The notes beneath the pieces are model-generated. The model was not told the DNA's origin and searched no databases. It was given only the letters and a program-made list of their open reading frames with translations. A stretch of 64,000 nt of DNA from Streptococcus oralis. Lineage in GTDB: Bacteria; Bacillota; Bacilli; Lactobacillales; Streptococcaceae. The stretch covers positions 1,015,501 to 1,079,500 of the forward strand of contig NZ_CP029257.1 of NCBI RefSeq assembly GCF_024399415.1, given 5' to 3'. A program made the position numbers and the translations under genes. This document shows, one piece after another, positions 8,259 through 17,214 of this stretch (position 1 is its first letter; every line of letters begins with the position of its first letter).

Positions 8259-9344
8259 CTATTCTGGGATTTGTTGGGTGATACAGTGAATATTGCCACC
8301 ACCTAAGAGAATATCTCTGGCTGGAATTCCTACGACCTTACGGTCTGGGAAACACTTGCTGAGGATATCTACGGCCACTTGGTCGTTTTTATCTTGAAAT
8401 TGGGGAACAAGGACAGCCTTGTTGGCAATATAGAAATTGACATAGGAAGCTGCAAGACGTTCACCTGCATAACGCTCTTCTTCCCCTTCTTCATAGATGT
8501 AGCCTGGCAAATCCTCTTCGGTTACAACTTGTCGAACTGCAGGGATAGGCAATTTATGAATGGTGAAGGGACGCCCTTTTGCATCCGTTTCCTTCTCTAA
8601 AAGCTCTAAATCAGCTGCTGACATGGCATACTGAGGATCATTTTGATCATCTGTCCAAGCCAAGACAAGCTCTGCAGGACCAACGAAAGCGGCAACATTG
8701 TCAACGTGTTCATTGGTTTCGTCCTGATAAATACCATAAGGTAGCCAAATAACTTTTTCAGCACCAAGGCACTCTAATAAGGTGTTTTCAATTTGCTCTT
8801 TAGACAGGTGGGGATTGCGTCCAGGACTGAGTAAGCAGCTTTCAGTCACAAGAATGGTTCCTTGACCATCGCTGTGTATGGCTCCGCCTTCCAGTACAAA
8901 AGGTTTAGCATTGTAAACAGGTATCTCTAAGAGTTTTGCAAAACGACTGGCTACTTGGTCATCCTCTTCATAATCTTGATAAAGACCATCGACAGCGCCA
9001 CCCCAGGCATTGAAAGACCAATCGACTGCCAATTTTTCTCTTTTATCATTGACGAGAATGGTCGGACCTGTATCACGCGCCCAGGCATCATTTGTCGGGA
9101 TATCTAAATAAACAACCTTGTCTCCAAGATAGGATTGGGCTTCAGATAGATGGTCCTGCTCTACCAAAAGATAAACTCTTTCCCCTTCTGCTATGGTCTT
9201 GATAATCTGGCTAAATGCTCTTTTGGCAGCCTTTCCTTGGAAGGGCCATGAACCTGGTCGAGTCGGCCATATCATGAGGGTACCATGATGGGGTTCGTAC
9301 TCTGCTGGCATACGATAGCCTGCTTTTTTCGGAGTTTCTATCAT
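8259..9344 (-). CDS. aguA: Agmatine deiminase
   Basis: A 361-aa member of the peptidylarginine-deiminase-like family. It converts agmatine to N-carbamoylputrescine and ammonia. The nucleophilic cysteine is C354 in [14 protein letters not shown]; the [20 protein letters not shown]-terminal block, [10 protein letters not shown] and [10 protein letters not shown] segments are all present. Its start overlaps the nspC stop by 4 nt (ATGA) and has AAAGGGAG upstream. Agmatine comes from the arginine decarboxylase at the head of the operon. Confidence 0.95.
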   Translation of the reverse strand: MIETPKKAGYRMPAEYEPHHGTLMIWPTRPGSWPFQGKAAKRAFSQIIKTIAEGERVYLLVEQDHLSEAQSYLGDKVVYLDIPTNDAWARDTGPTILVNDKREKLAVDWSFNAWGGAVDGLYQDYEEDDQVASRFAKLLEIPVYNAKPFVLEGGAIHSDGQGTILVTESCLLSPGRNPHLSKEQIENTLLECLGAEKVIWLPYGIYQDETNEHVDNVAAFVGPAELVLAWTDDQNDPQYAMSAADLELLEKETDAKGRPFTIHKLPIPAVRQVVTEEDLPGYIYEEGEEERYAGERLAASYVNFYIANKAVLVPQFQDKNDQVAVDILSKCFPDRKVVGIPARDILLGGGNIHCITQQIPE

Positions 9345-10468
9345 GATAATCTCCCTTTAAAGTCTTGATAGCCGAAGGTTTTGACTAAGCTGCAGTCACC
9401 TTGCTCGTCCATGAGATAGAGACTTGGCAAGCCAATACCGTTAAAGGTATTATTTTTGACAAAGGAGTAAATAGCCATGTCTTCAAAGTAAAGTCTGTCT
9501 CCAATCTCAACTGGATTTTCAAAGCTATAATCACCAATCACATCACCCGTCAGACAGGTATTAGAAGAAAGTCTATAGGTATGGGCTTTTTCCTGAGCCT
9601 CAAAGCCGTTTCTCAAAGGTGGTCGATAAGGCATCTCAAGTACATCAGGCATATGGCAGGTCGCGGAGGCATCTAAAACCAAAATATCCATACCGTTTTC
9701 GACAATGTCCAATACTTCAGTTGCTAGATAACCCGCATTGAGAGCAATAGCTTCTCCCGGCTCGATATAGACTTCAAGATTGTAAGTTTCTTGGATACGC
9801 TTGATTTCAGAAATTAGCAAATCCACATCATAGTCTTCTCTAGTGATGTGGTGTCCACCACCCATATTGAGCCATTTGACCTCATGTAAATAAGGACCAA
9901 ACTGCGCTTCGACTGCTTTCAAAGTTGTCTCTAAATCATCTGCCCCCTGCTCGCAAAGGGTATGAAAATGAAGACCATCCACCAAGTCCAGCAAATCACT
10001 AGGAATCTTGTCTATAGTGACTCCAAAACGGGATCCAGGTACACAAGGATCATAGAGCGCGTGATCACCTTGGGTAGAACATTGAGGGTTGAGGCGCAAA
10101 CCGACACTGATACCAGCCTCTCGGCAACGAGGACCATGTTTACGCAACTGTCTCTCTGAGTTAAAGACGATATGGTCCGTTATCTCCAGCAATTCCTCCA
10201 AGTCTGCATCCTTGAAAGCAGGTGCAAAGACATGGACTTCTCCTGGGAATTCTTCTCTAGCTAGCTTAGCCTCATAGAGACCACTAGCCGTTGTACCTGA
10301 CAGATACTGGCTAATCATGGGGTAGGTTTTGTAGAGAGAATAAGCCTTCTGGGCCAGTAAAACCTTGCAGCCCGCTTCTTCCTGAACTTGCTGTAAAATA
10401 CGGCAATTGGCTTCTAACTTGGCCAAGTCAATGACGTAAGCTGGTGTGGGTACTTGTTCTAGCTTCAT
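9341..10468 (-). CDS. nspC: Carboxynorspermidine/carboxyspermidine decarboxylase
   Basis: The start is the ATG at 10468 ([15 protein letters not shown], 375 aa), which overlaps the preceding stop as TAATG; 12 upstream in-frame codons are not needed. It is an alanine-racemase-fold, PLP-dependent decarboxylase: the Schiff-base lysine is K41 in LLAQKAYS, and GGGHH and EPGEA bind PLP phosphate. The enzyme decarboxylates carboxyspermidine to spermidine, the last step of the aspartate-semialdehyde route. The preceding gene supplies the substrate. Confidence 0.93.
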   Translation of the reverse strand: MKLEQVPTPAYVIDLAKLEANCRILQQVQEEAGCKVLLAQKAYSLYKTYPMISQYLSGTTASGLYEAKLAREEFPGEVHVFAPAFKDADLEELLEITDHIVFNSERQLRKHGPRCREAGISVGLRLNPQCSTQGDHALYDPCVPGSRFGVTIDKIPSDLLDLVDGLHFHTLCEQGADDLETTLKAVEAQFGPYLHEVKWLNMGGGHHITREDYDVDLLISEIKRIQETYNLEVYIEPGEAIALNAGYLATEVLDIVENGMDILVLDASATCHMPDVLEMPYRPPLRNGFEAQEKAHTYRLSSNTCLTGDVIGDYSFENPVEIGDRLYFEDMAIYSFVKNNTFNGIGLPSLYLMDEQGDCSLVKTFGYQDFKGRLS

Positions 10469-11727
10469 TAGTCCACCATTTGTGGGTTTTCTACCACAAC
10501 CCATGGCAATCCGTACTCATTCAAAGCTTCCATGAATGGATCTGGATCCAACTCTTCAAGGTTGTAAACTCCAGGTTGTTTCCAAGTTCCGTTCATAACC
10601 AGTTTTGTCCCAATCATGGCTGGAACTCCTGTCGTGTATGAAATTGCTTGTGAACCAACTTCTGCGTAACATTCCTGATGGTCGCAAACATTGTAGATGT
10701 AGATGGTCTTTTCAACACCATCTTTGACACCTGTAAAGATACAACCAATATTTGTCTTACCAACAGTGCGTGGTCCAAGGCTGGCTGGGTCTGGAAGTAA
10801 GGCTTTCAAGAATTGGATTGGTACAATTTCTTGACCGTTAAAGTTAATGGTATCCGTACGAAGGAGTCCAACATTTTCCAAGCATTTCATGTGTGTTAGG
10901 TAAGATTGCCCAAAGGTCATAAAGAAACGTATCCGTTTGACACCAGGAATGTTTTTCGCCAATGATTCGATTTCTTCATGGTGAAGGAGATACATGTCTT
11001 TTTGCCCAACTTGAGGGAAATCATACTCACGCTTGATAGACATAGCTTCGACTTCGACCCATTTTCCATCTTCCCAGTAAGAACCTGGCGCAGAAACCTC
11101 GCGTAGATTGATTTCTGGGTTGAAGTTTGTCGCAAATGGATAACCGTGGTCACCTCCATTACAGTCTAAAATGTCGATATAGTGGATTTCGTCAAAATAG
11201 TGTTTGAGAGCATAGGCTGAAAAGACACTAGTCACACCTGGGTCAAAACCAGATCCAAGCAGAGCTGTCAAGCCTGCTTCTTTGAATTTTTCCTGATAAG
11301 CCCACTGCCATGAATAATCAAAGTAGGCTGTAAAACCAAGTTCCTTGCAGCGTTTTTCGTAGATGGCACGCCACTCAGGATCTTCTGTATCCTCTGCCTC
11401 GTAGTTAGCTGTGTCGATATAGTGAACTCCAGTCGCTAAACAAGCGTCCATAATGGTCAAGTCTTGGTATGGTAAAGCTACGTTCAAAACAGCTTCTGGC
11501 TTGTAGCTTTCAATCAAAGCAATCACTTCTTCAACCTTGTCAGCGTCAAGGGCAGCTGTCTCAATCTTTGTACTTGTTTTGCCTTCTAATTTAGCCTTCA
11601 AGTCATCGCATTTTGACTTGGTACGGCTAGCAATCATAATCTCTGTGAAGGTTTCGCTATCTTGGCAAATCTTCGAAATAGCAACTTGGGCAACGCCCCC
11701 ACATCCAATAACTAGTAAACGACTCAT
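10468..11727 (-). CDS. Carboxynorspermidine/carboxyspermidine synthase (saccharopine dehydrogenase family)
   Basis: A 419-aa NAD(P)-dependent enzyme with an N-terminal Rossmann motif LVIGCGGVAQVA (residues 4-15). It resembles saccharopine dehydrogenases and is often labelled Lys1, but its place directly before nspC supports the carboxyspermidine dehydrogenase role: reductive condensation of putrescine with aspartate beta-semialdehyde. The motifs DYSWQWAYQEKF and GSGFDPGVTSVFSAYA are typical of this group. Its start overlaps the speE stop by 4 nt. The substrate (putrescine or diaminopropane) is inferred from the pathway. Confidence 0.9.
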   Translation of the reverse strand: MSRLLVIGCGGVAQVAISKICQDSETFTEIMIASRTKSKCDDLKAKLEGKTSTKIETAALDADKVEEVIALIESYKPEAVLNVALPYQDLTIMDACLATGVHYIDTANYEAEDTEDPEWRAIYEKRCKELGFTAYFDYSWQWAYQEKFKEAGLTALLGSGFDPGVTSVFSAYALKHYFDEIHYIDILDCNGGDHGYPFATNFNPEINLREVSAPGSYWEDGKWVEVEAMSIKREYDFPQVGQKDMYLLHHEEIESLAKNIPGVKRIRFFMTFGQSYLTHMKCLENVGLLRTDTINFNGQEIVPIQFLKALLPDPASLGPRTVGKTNIGCIFTGVKDGVEKTIYIYNVCDHQECYAEVGSQAISYTTGVPAMIGTKLVMNGTWKQPGVYNLEELDPDPFMEALNEYGLPWVVVENPQMVD

Positions 11728-12584
11728 TTTTTTCCTTCCTCTTCTTCTAAAATGTCCTCAACATACTTGGGCAACATAAAGGCCCCCACATGTAAGTTTG
11801 CAGTGTAGTATTCTGTGAAAAGCTGGCGTTTTTTCCAGCCTTCCTTGTCAAAATCTTTGACAGGGTGGTATTTTTTCGATGCAAATCCAAACAACCAATA
11901 GCCAGCTGGACTGGTTGGGATGTGCGCCTGATAGACCCGGCTGATTGGAAAGGCTTGATTGACCTTGCGGTGCATGCTTCGGCAAGCTGACTCATCCTCG
12001 TCAAAGAAGGGACTCCCATGCTGATAGATCATGATTCCGTCCTCTTTCAAGGCTCTGTAACTGTTTCCGTAAAATTCCTTGGTAAAGAGCCCTTCCGTAT
12101 GTCCAAATGGATCTGTCGCATCGTTGATGATAATATCGTAGTCATCTTCGCAGTTTCGCAAAAAGCGTAGCCCATTTTGGTAGTAAATGGTAACACGAGG
12201 ATCATCTAAGCCCGCAGCAAAGTCTGGGAAATACTCACGACAGACCTCAACCAACATCTCATCTGGTTCCACAATATCGATTTGCTCCAGTTCAGGATAG
12301 AGGGTTAATACTTGAGCAACACCACCGTCACCACCCCCAATAACCAAGACTTTCTTTGGATTCGGGTGGACAGCCATGGGAACGTGAACAGTCATTTCAT
12401 TGTAAACAAAATCATCCGCATCTGAAAACAAGACATGCCCATTTAAAATCAGTATTTTTCCAAAAGCTGGCGTATCCAAGACTTCGATATCCTGCCATTC
12501 ACTTTTACCAGCGTATAGTTGCTTGGCTGTTCTCAGGGACAATTTGACATCTGGAGTATGAACTTCAGAAAACCATAAATCCAT
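11724..12584 (-). CDS. speE: Spermidine synthase (polyamine aminopropyltransferase)
   Basis: A 286-aa enzyme with the aminopropyl-donor binding motif VLVIGGGDGGVAQV, the IDIVEPDE acidic loop and the catalytic region IINDATDPFG. Family members transfer aminopropyl from decarboxylated S-adenosylmethionine to putrescine. No S-adenosylmethionine decarboxylase (speD) is in the window, so the donor must be made elsewhere, or this enzyme is redundant with the carboxyspermidine route in the same operon. Its ATG directly follows the speA stop, with the ribosome site AAAGGAG inside the speA end. Confidence 0.93.
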   Translation of the reverse strand: MDLWFSEVHTPDVKLSLRTAKQLYAGKSEWQDIEVLDTPAFGKILILNGHVLFSDADDFVYNEMTVHVPMAVHPNPKKVLVIGGGDGGVAQVLTLYPELEQIDIVEPDEMLVEVCREYFPDFAAGLDDPRVTIYYQNGLRFLRNCEDDYDIIINDATDPFGHTEGLFTKEFYGNSYRALKEDGIMIYQHGSPFFDEDESACRSMHRKVNQAFPISRVYQAHIPTSPAGYWLFGFASKKYHPVKDFDKEGWKKRQLFTEYYTANLHVGAFMLPKYVEDILEEEEGKK

Positions 12585-14045
12585 CTAGTTCTCCTTTCTC
12601 TTAATGACGTTAATGTGATTGACCTCAGGATCTTCCGTCCCTTGGAGGGAACAACCACGTTCCTTGGCAAATTGGATATAGTCTACAATTTCTCGTGTAA
12701 TTCGTTCACCAGGAGCCAAGATAGGAATCCCTGGAGGGTAGCACATGACAAATTCTCCACAGACTTGTCCAATAGATTCGTCCAGGGTTAAACTTCTTCT
12801 ATTTGAGTAAAAGGCTTCCTGAGGAGACAGCACCAACTCAGGTTGGATATATTCTCCAGCTATCAAGTCCTTCCCATCTCGTGAGTAAAGTCTCTTGATA
12901 TCCGCCAAAGCACCAACCAAGCGCTCGATATCTTGGATACGGTCACCAATCGAAATATAGGCCAAGATATTGCCGATATCACCAAACTCGATCTGAATGT
13001 CATATTCATCCCGTAAGAGGTCATAAACCTCGATACCGGTTAAACCAATCCCCTGAGTGTAGACTGATAACTTAGTCACGTCAAAATCACAAACCGAGAC
13101 ACCGTCTATTAACTCTTTTGAGTAGGCGTAGTAGCCACCGATGGCATTGATTTCACGACGAGCATACTCAGATAACTCAATAACTTTCTCAAAGGACTCT
13201 TTACCACGAAGGGCTAGGTTTCTACGAGAAACATCGAGACTTGCCATCAGCAGGTAAGATGCTGATGTAGACTGGGTCAGGTTGATAATCTGACGAACGT
13301 ATTCAGGATTCATCTGCTCCCCGATAAGTAAAATGGAGCTTTGGGTCAGACTCCCACCAGACTTATGCATAGAGACCGCCGCCATATCAGCACCTGCATC
13401 CATAGCAGAAATTGGAAGTTTATCTGTAAAATGCAAATGCGCACCATGAGCTTCATCCACTAAAACCAGCATGCCAGCTTCATGAGCCATTTCCGTTAAA
13501 CCCTTGAGGTCTGAACAAATTCCATAGTAGGTAGGATTGTTGATTAGGATAGCTTTAGCATCTGGATGTTCCTTAATAGCCTGGGCCACCCGTTCATTTT
13601 CAAGACCTAAAGCGATGCCAATTTTAGGATCCACACTCATCTCGATATAGATGGGTATGGCACCACATAGAACCAGCGCATTGATAGCAGATTTGTGGAC
13701 ATTACGAGGCAGAATAATCTTATCTCCCGCCTTGCAGGTGGAAAGAATCATGGTTTGAACAGATGAAGTTGTTCCCCCAATCATCAGAAAGGCATGCGCT
13801 GCACCAAAAGCATCCGCTGCTAGCTCCTCTGCATCTCGAATAATCGAAATAGGATGGCCGAGATTATCCAAGGGTTTCATAGAATTGACATCAATGCCAA
13901 CACATTTTTCTCCTAACAGTTCGACAAGTTCTGGATTTCCTCGTCCACGCTTGTGACCTGGCACATCAAAGGGAACAATCCTTTTCTTGCGTAGTTTGAC
14001 CAAGGCCTCGTAAATTGGGGCTTGGTTTTGATCTAACTTCTTCAA
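12585..14045 (-). CDS. speA: Arginine (lysine/ornithine-type) decarboxylase
   Basis: A 486-aa fold-type-I PLP decarboxylase of the Orn/Lys/Arg group III family. The Schiff-base lysine is K228 in SMHKSGGSLTQ, with VDEAHGAH carrying the PLP aspartate and histidine. It lacks the N-terminal wing domain of the larger inducible enzymes, as expected for the Firmicute short form. It is often annotated as lysine decarboxylase (cad), but the downstream agmatine-using genes argue for arginine. The start codon appears to be TTG at 14045, behind AAGGAG with a 6-nt spacer; the nearby ATG at 14050 hits a stop after one codon. Confidence 0.9.
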   Translation of the reverse strand: MKKLDQNQAPIYEALVKLRKKRIVPFDVPGHKRGRGNPELVELLGEKCVGIDVNSMKPLDNLGHPISIIRDAEELAADAFGAAHAFLMIGGTTSSVQTMILSTCKAGDKIILPRNVHKSAINALVLCGAIPIYIEMSVDPKIGIALGLENERVAQAIKEHPDAKAILINNPTYYGICSDLKGLTEMAHEAGMLVLVDEAHGAHLHFTDKLPISAMDAGADMAAVSMHKSGGSLTQSSILLIGEQMNPEYVRQIINLTQSTSASYLLMASLDVSRRNLALRGKESFEKVIELSEYARREINAIGGYYAYSKELIDGVSVCDFDVTKLSVYTQGIGLTGIEVYDLLRDEYDIQIEFGDIGNILAYISIGDRIQDIERLVGALADIKRLYSRDGKDLIAGEYIQPELVLSPQEAFYSNRRSLTLDESIGQVCGEFVMCYPPGIPILAPGERITREIVDYIQFAKERGCSLQGTEDPEVNHINVIKRKEN

Positions 14046-14109
14046 GACATACTCCTTTACCGTATTTTTAGCACCTCAAGAAGATAAAGGCGACTAAAGG
14101 TTGACTTAT

Positions 14110-14138
14110 GAAAAAAGAGCAGGTTTTCACCTGCTCTG
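14110..14138 (-). terminator. Intrinsic terminator ending the leader RNA ahead of speA
   Basis: On the minus strand a perfect 9-bp stem (AGAGCAGGT / ACCTGCTCT, 4-nt loop) is followed by six T. It lies about 65 nt upstream of the speA start, so transcription from the upstream promoter must pass it to reach the operon. Confidence 0.9.
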
Positions 14139-14437
14139 CAATCTTCTGACGTGTTTATTTTGGTTTCTGTTGAGTATGTCTGTTCCCGATGTTTCCTAAC
14201 TCTCTAGTAGCAAATATTACGTACTTTATTGATCGTTTCACAAGATGACGTGTGCTTTCACCACACTAAAATTTATGAATTAGGACAAACGTCCTAACAT
14301 CAACTTATAAAAGTAGGCTTTTAACCCTATCAATAATGTGGCTTTTTAACCACGCTTCGGCATTCAACCCTGCCTGTCCGTAGGCATTTTTTACTCGGGT
14401 TTATATTTGCTAGAAAACATCATCTCATTTTCTAAGC
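14111..14437 (-). ncRNA. Structured RNA of about 330 nt upstream of the polyamine operon (leader or sRNA)
   Basis: A near-ideal promoter and an intrinsic terminator frame this region, which has no plausible ORF. A perfect 10-bp pairing (TAGCAAATAT at RNA 5' side, plus-strand 14403-14412, with ATATTTGCTA at plus-strand 14208-14217) encloses about 185 nt. Inside are several small hairpins, including TTAGGAC-GTTT-GTCCTAA, GTGTG/CACAC and two GGTTAAAA-type loops. It does not show tmRNA, RNase P or SRP signatures, and I see no T-box motif. It could be a known streptococcal RNA such as 6S RNA (the enclosed length of about 205 nt would fit) or an attenuating leader for speA. Class unresolved. Confidence 0.65.
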
Positions 14438-14443
14438 CTAATA

Positions 14444-14472
14444 ACTATATCATGTTTATAAGAGCTTGTAAA
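14444..14472 (-). promoter_or_regulatory. Sigma-A promoter of the speA leader RNA
   Basis: Minus-strand TTTACA (14467-14472) and TATAGT (14444-14449) with a 17-bp spacer. The start point should fall near 14437. No comparable promoter was seen between the downstream terminator and speA. Confidence 0.8.
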
Positions 14473-14666
14473 GGATTTTGTGAAACTTTTTTAAAGAATT
14501 TTATTTTTTGTTCGTCAAATTCTGTTGAACTATAAAAGGAAATCGCTTTAAAACGTCATAGGAATAAGAAAAAAGAAACTACAACCATTAGCTGCTTCAA
14601 TAATCTTAAAGTATAACTTGATATTGAAAATCAATTCTTTTCATCAGATTTCATAAATATTTCCAA
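14473..14666. other. AT-rich intergenic region, no feature recognised
   Basis: Between the leader promoter and the stop of the next gene the sequence is AT-rich and holds no ORF with a ribosome site. I see no clear hairpin beyond short A/T runs. Confidence 0.5.
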
Positions 14667-15221
14667 CTAGGAAGTGGGAATCAACTGCTCCAATTCTACT
14701 TCTGAAAGCTGTCCTTGATTGTAAAGTTTTCTAAGTAAGTCCTCATCTACGGTAATTGAATAGTAATCCGTCACAAACTCATGAAATTTCTCAAAACTGT
14801 CAAAGAAATAGGATAACAACCATTCGCCACCGTCCTGCTCTTTGTAGGTATTTTGATGCTCTTGACCGTCATACCAGATAAAGAAGGTTGTTTCATCTTT
14901 TTGCTCTTCTGAGTAAAGGTTTTGATACTTTTCATCTAGTCCTCTATAAAATCCGTCTATGATGTCTTGATTCCACTCGTCAGCAGCAAATTGACTTAAA
15001 CTATTTTCATGATCAAAACCTTTTATGAGGATCATTTTATCAGTCAAAATCACATCTAGAGAATCACCAGAGCCATTGTCAATAAGGTAGCGGAGTCCAT
15101 AGTTTTCCTCAGTCTTAATCACGAGTCTGAGCCAATCCTCACTTGGATCTGTCCGATACTCATCAATGACAAGTAAGGCATCTAAACGTGTCTTTGCATT
15201 TTCCCATTCAATTTTTCCCAT
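14667..15221 (-). CDS. Hypothetical acidic protein, 184 aa
   Basis: A soluble, strongly acidic protein starting MGKIEWENAKTRLDALL, with no signal peptide or membrane segment. Aromatic and acidic residues are abundant in the middle (TTFFIWYDGQEH). I do not recognise the family. Size, acidity and setting beside a DUF1877-like gene resemble immunity proteins of polymorphic toxin systems, but no toxin gene is adjacent, so this is only a suggestion. The start has GGAGG about 15 nt upstream and GAGATGGG at the codon. Confidence 0.6.
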   Translation of the reverse strand: MGKIEWENAKTRLDALLVIDEYRTDPSEDWLRLVIKTEENYGLRYLIDNGSGDSLDVILTDKMILIKGFDHENSLSQFAADEWNQDIIDGFYRGLDEKYQNLYSEEQKDETTFFIWYDGQEHQNTYKEQDGGEWLLSYFFDSFEKFHEFVTDYYSITVDEDLLRKLYNQGQLSEVELEQLIPTS

Positions 15222-15287
15222 CTCTTTAATCCTCCATCTTAAAGTTTAAAATCTATTATGCTTACAAATTCTATAACCAATTTCTAT

Positions 15288-15368
15288 CTATTCCGTCCGA
15301 CTATACTGTGGAATATTTCCTTCACCAGACAAATCATCAGGTGTACGATTTTCTACATGTGCATTCAT
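15288..15368 (-). pseudogene. Short ORF, possible remnant of a larger gene's 3' end
   Basis: An in-frame stretch of 26 codons (MNAHVENRTPDDL ... YSRTE, stop at 15288) lies between the 184-aa protein and the DUF1877 gene. It has no ribosome site, and the reading frame stays open upstream into the DUF1877 coding region. Composition is protein-like rather than random AT-rich spacer, so it may be the tail of a lost gene, perhaps a toxin C-terminus. Weak evidence. Confidence 0.25.
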
Positions 15369-15399
15369 CACGCACCTGACTAACAGTTGGTAAAAGTAG

Positions 15400-15906
15400 T
15401 TAACAAATAGTCACTAGGACATTTCCTTTGAGAGTTAAGATTTTCTTATAAAAGTCCTTCATTTTTACAAAACAGGTTCGAATATCATCCTTGATTTCTT
15501 TCTCTTCTTCAAGATAATCCCAAATATCGGGGTATAAATCTGCCTTCTTGCATGCTTCCATGCTAAAGTCTGCCAGAGCCCTATCCATGTCAAAATTCTC
15601 TAAAGCTTGAACAATCTCAGCTATCTTTGAGTGTTCAGTATAGGCTATATATTCTGACACATTTTCTAAAGGGGTCACTCCCAAGACAGCTTCTCTCAAG
15701 GGGTCGTCATCCATAAATTCTGAACTACTAAAACCTGTCATAACAAAGAGTAAGGCATCCCACATTTTGTCAATATCTATCAACGTATCATTTCCCTCAG
15801 GATAATCCTCTACCAAGTCAAGCAAATCCTCTTCCTGACATGAATACCGCTTTATTTGGTTTAATTCATTGTCAGATAGATATTGATAATTAGCAATCAT
15901 TCCCAT
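15400..15906 (-). CDS. DUF1877 (YfbM-like) protein
   Basis: A 168-aa soluble protein opening MGMIANYQYLSDNEL, the hallmark of the YfbM/DUF1877 family. The central LIDIDKMWDALLFVMTG and PLREAVLGV segments also match that family as I remember it. The protein ends LKGNVLVTIC, near the usual family end, so it looks complete. DUF1877 proteins occur as stand-alone genes and as immunity proteins next to secreted toxins; the biochemical role is unknown. GGAGG is present just upstream of the start. Confidence 0.75.
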   Translation of the reverse strand: MGMIANYQYLSDNELNQIKRYSCQEEDLLDLVEDYPEGNDTLIDIDKMWDALLFVMTGFSSSEFMDDDPLREAVLGVTPLENVSEYIAYTEHSKIAEIVQALENFDMDRALADFSMEACKKADLYPDIWDYLEEEKEIKDDIRTCFVKMKDFYKKILTLKGNVLVTIC

Positions 15907-15978
15907 AATGTTTCCTCCAATTAGTTAGTCCCCTTTCTTGAAAAAAGCAAGAAATCTACTGTTTTTGGACACTCCTCC

Positions 15979-16161
15979 TTATTTCTCCTTCTCATCTTCT
16001 GTCACTTCCCAGACTTCTGACTGATAACCCTCGCCATCTATATCATAGCGCTGCATATAGCCAATAAATCTTTCCTTTTTATTTGCCTTACGAGGCTTGA
16101 GAATGTTTATAGCCCAGAATCCGATAAAAATGAGAACTAAAAGCGCTATTACAGTCTCCAA
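15979..16161 (-). CDS. Small single-pass membrane protein, 60 aa
   Basis: One N-terminal hydrophobic segment (residues 2-20, METVIALLVLIFIGFWAINI) is followed by a basic stop-transfer stretch (KPRKANKKERF) and an acidic tail ending DEKEK. It starts 21 nt after the stop of the upstream lipoprotein gene, with GGAGAAG before the ATG, so the two are probably cotranscribed. No family recognised. Confidence 0.6.
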   Translation of the reverse strand: METVIALLVLIFIGFWAINILKPRKANKKERFIGYMQRYDIDGEGYQSEVWEVTEDEKEK

Positions 16162-16182
16162 ATTACTTCTCCTTTGCCTATC

Positions 16183-17058
16183 TTAATAACCTTTAACCCA
16201 CTTTTCATTATCCATAATGAAAGGCTTAGCGAGTCCGTCACCAGTGTAATCAGCATACTTTGTAGCTAAATACTTGTAACAATCTTCCTTGCTCGCAAAC
16301 TTAATAGCTTGATAAGGCTCTTCAAAAGTCAGTTTCTCTACAAATAAGAAACCCTCATCAGCTGGCACTAAAACACCAACGTGACCGACAAAAAGATACT
16401 CTCCATCCAAATTATCATGCAACACAACAGACAACATTCGAGCTTTATCATTGAATTGAAACTGTGAGAAGAATTTCTCCATCTTCTGCGCGTGAACTTT
16501 TACATCCATCGTTGCTTCCGTCGCTACCCTAGAAAATAGAATATCAAACTCTTCCTTATCTTTCGCATCAAATACTTTTCCCTTATCGATAGCATCGTTA
16601 TCCACAAAAAGTAGCTGATCATTCTTTTCAAGCTTTGGAATTGTGACCGAATTTTTCAAGAGCGCATAGCTATTGATGCGGCAGTTGGTCCCGACAAAGT
16701 CACCCTTTTTTTGATTCCAGAGATTGCTGATTTTCTCTACGTCGTATTCTGTCTTCGTAAAGGAGACAAAATCCCCACTTAAGCCAGTAGAACCGACAGT
16801 CGCATTATAGTCTGTGACAAGATTGAAAAATGCCTCAACACTATTTGGGTCCAAGTGAGCTGATAAGAGAGATTTGACCTCTTCGGTACTAACCTGATTG
16901 TTCAGATTGGTATATGAAGCCGTCCAAGGAACTTTATCCGAACTGGTCTGTGTCTGGTTTGCAGCTTCAGTGCTCGTATTATTTTGGTGACAAGCAGCCA
17001 AACCAAGAAATAAGGGCAAACACAGTCCCAAGGCTACTACTTTTCTCGATCGTTTCAT
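16183..17058 (-). CDS. Secreted lipoprotein, probably DUF4300 family
   Basis: A 291-aa protein with a classical lipoprotein signal: MKRSRK basic start, hydrophobic core and lipobox LAAC (Cys23). A Ser/Thr/Gln-rich linker follows, then a soluble domain with VTDYNATVGSTGLSGDFVSFTKTEYDV and NCRINSYALLKNS segments. These recall the DUF4300 family of Firmicute lipoproteins, which has no known function. It would be anchored to the outer face of the membrane. The ATG is preceded by AAAGGAAATTTC. The 60-aa membrane protein follows in the same direction. Confidence 0.7.
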   Translation of the reverse strand: MKRSRKVVALGLCLPLFLGLAACHQNNTSTEAANQTQTSSDKVPWTASYTNLNNQVSTEEVKSLLSAHLDPNSVEAFFNLVTDYNATVGSTGLSGDFVSFTKTEYDVEKISNLWNQKKGDFVGTNCRINSYALLKNSVTIPKLEKNDQLLFVDNDAIDKGKVFDAKDKEEFDILFSRVATEATMDVKVHAQKMEKFFSQFQFNDKARMLSVVLHDNLDGEYLFVGHVGVLVPADEGFLFVEKLTFEEPYQAIKFASKEDCYKYLATKYADYTGDGLAKPFIMDNEKWVKGY

Positions 17059-17164
17059 GAAATTTCCTTTCTAAAGCACAAGTCTCTATTTTTCTTTAAA
17101 CACTCTTCACTAATCCCTCATCCGGTAATCCGTGACTTAGCTATATTATACTACATAAGTCAAA

Positions 17165-17205
17165 AAAAGACTGCACGAATCACCTATTCATAACAGTCTT
17201 TTTGA
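17165..17205 (-). terminator. Terminator of the GH13 amylase gene
   Basis: On the minus strand AAAGACTG pairs with CAGTCTTT across a loop of about 20 nt, followed by a run of T, about 10-50 nt after the amylase stop. Confidence 0.6.
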
Positions 17206-17214
17206 GTACGATTT

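Noticed and set aside
14110..14437. tmRNA, RNase P RNA or T-box leader in front of speA.
   Set aside because: The tRNA-like ends and tag frame of tmRNA, the conserved GAGGAAAGTCC of RNase P and the TGGNACCGCG T-box sequence were looked for and not seen.
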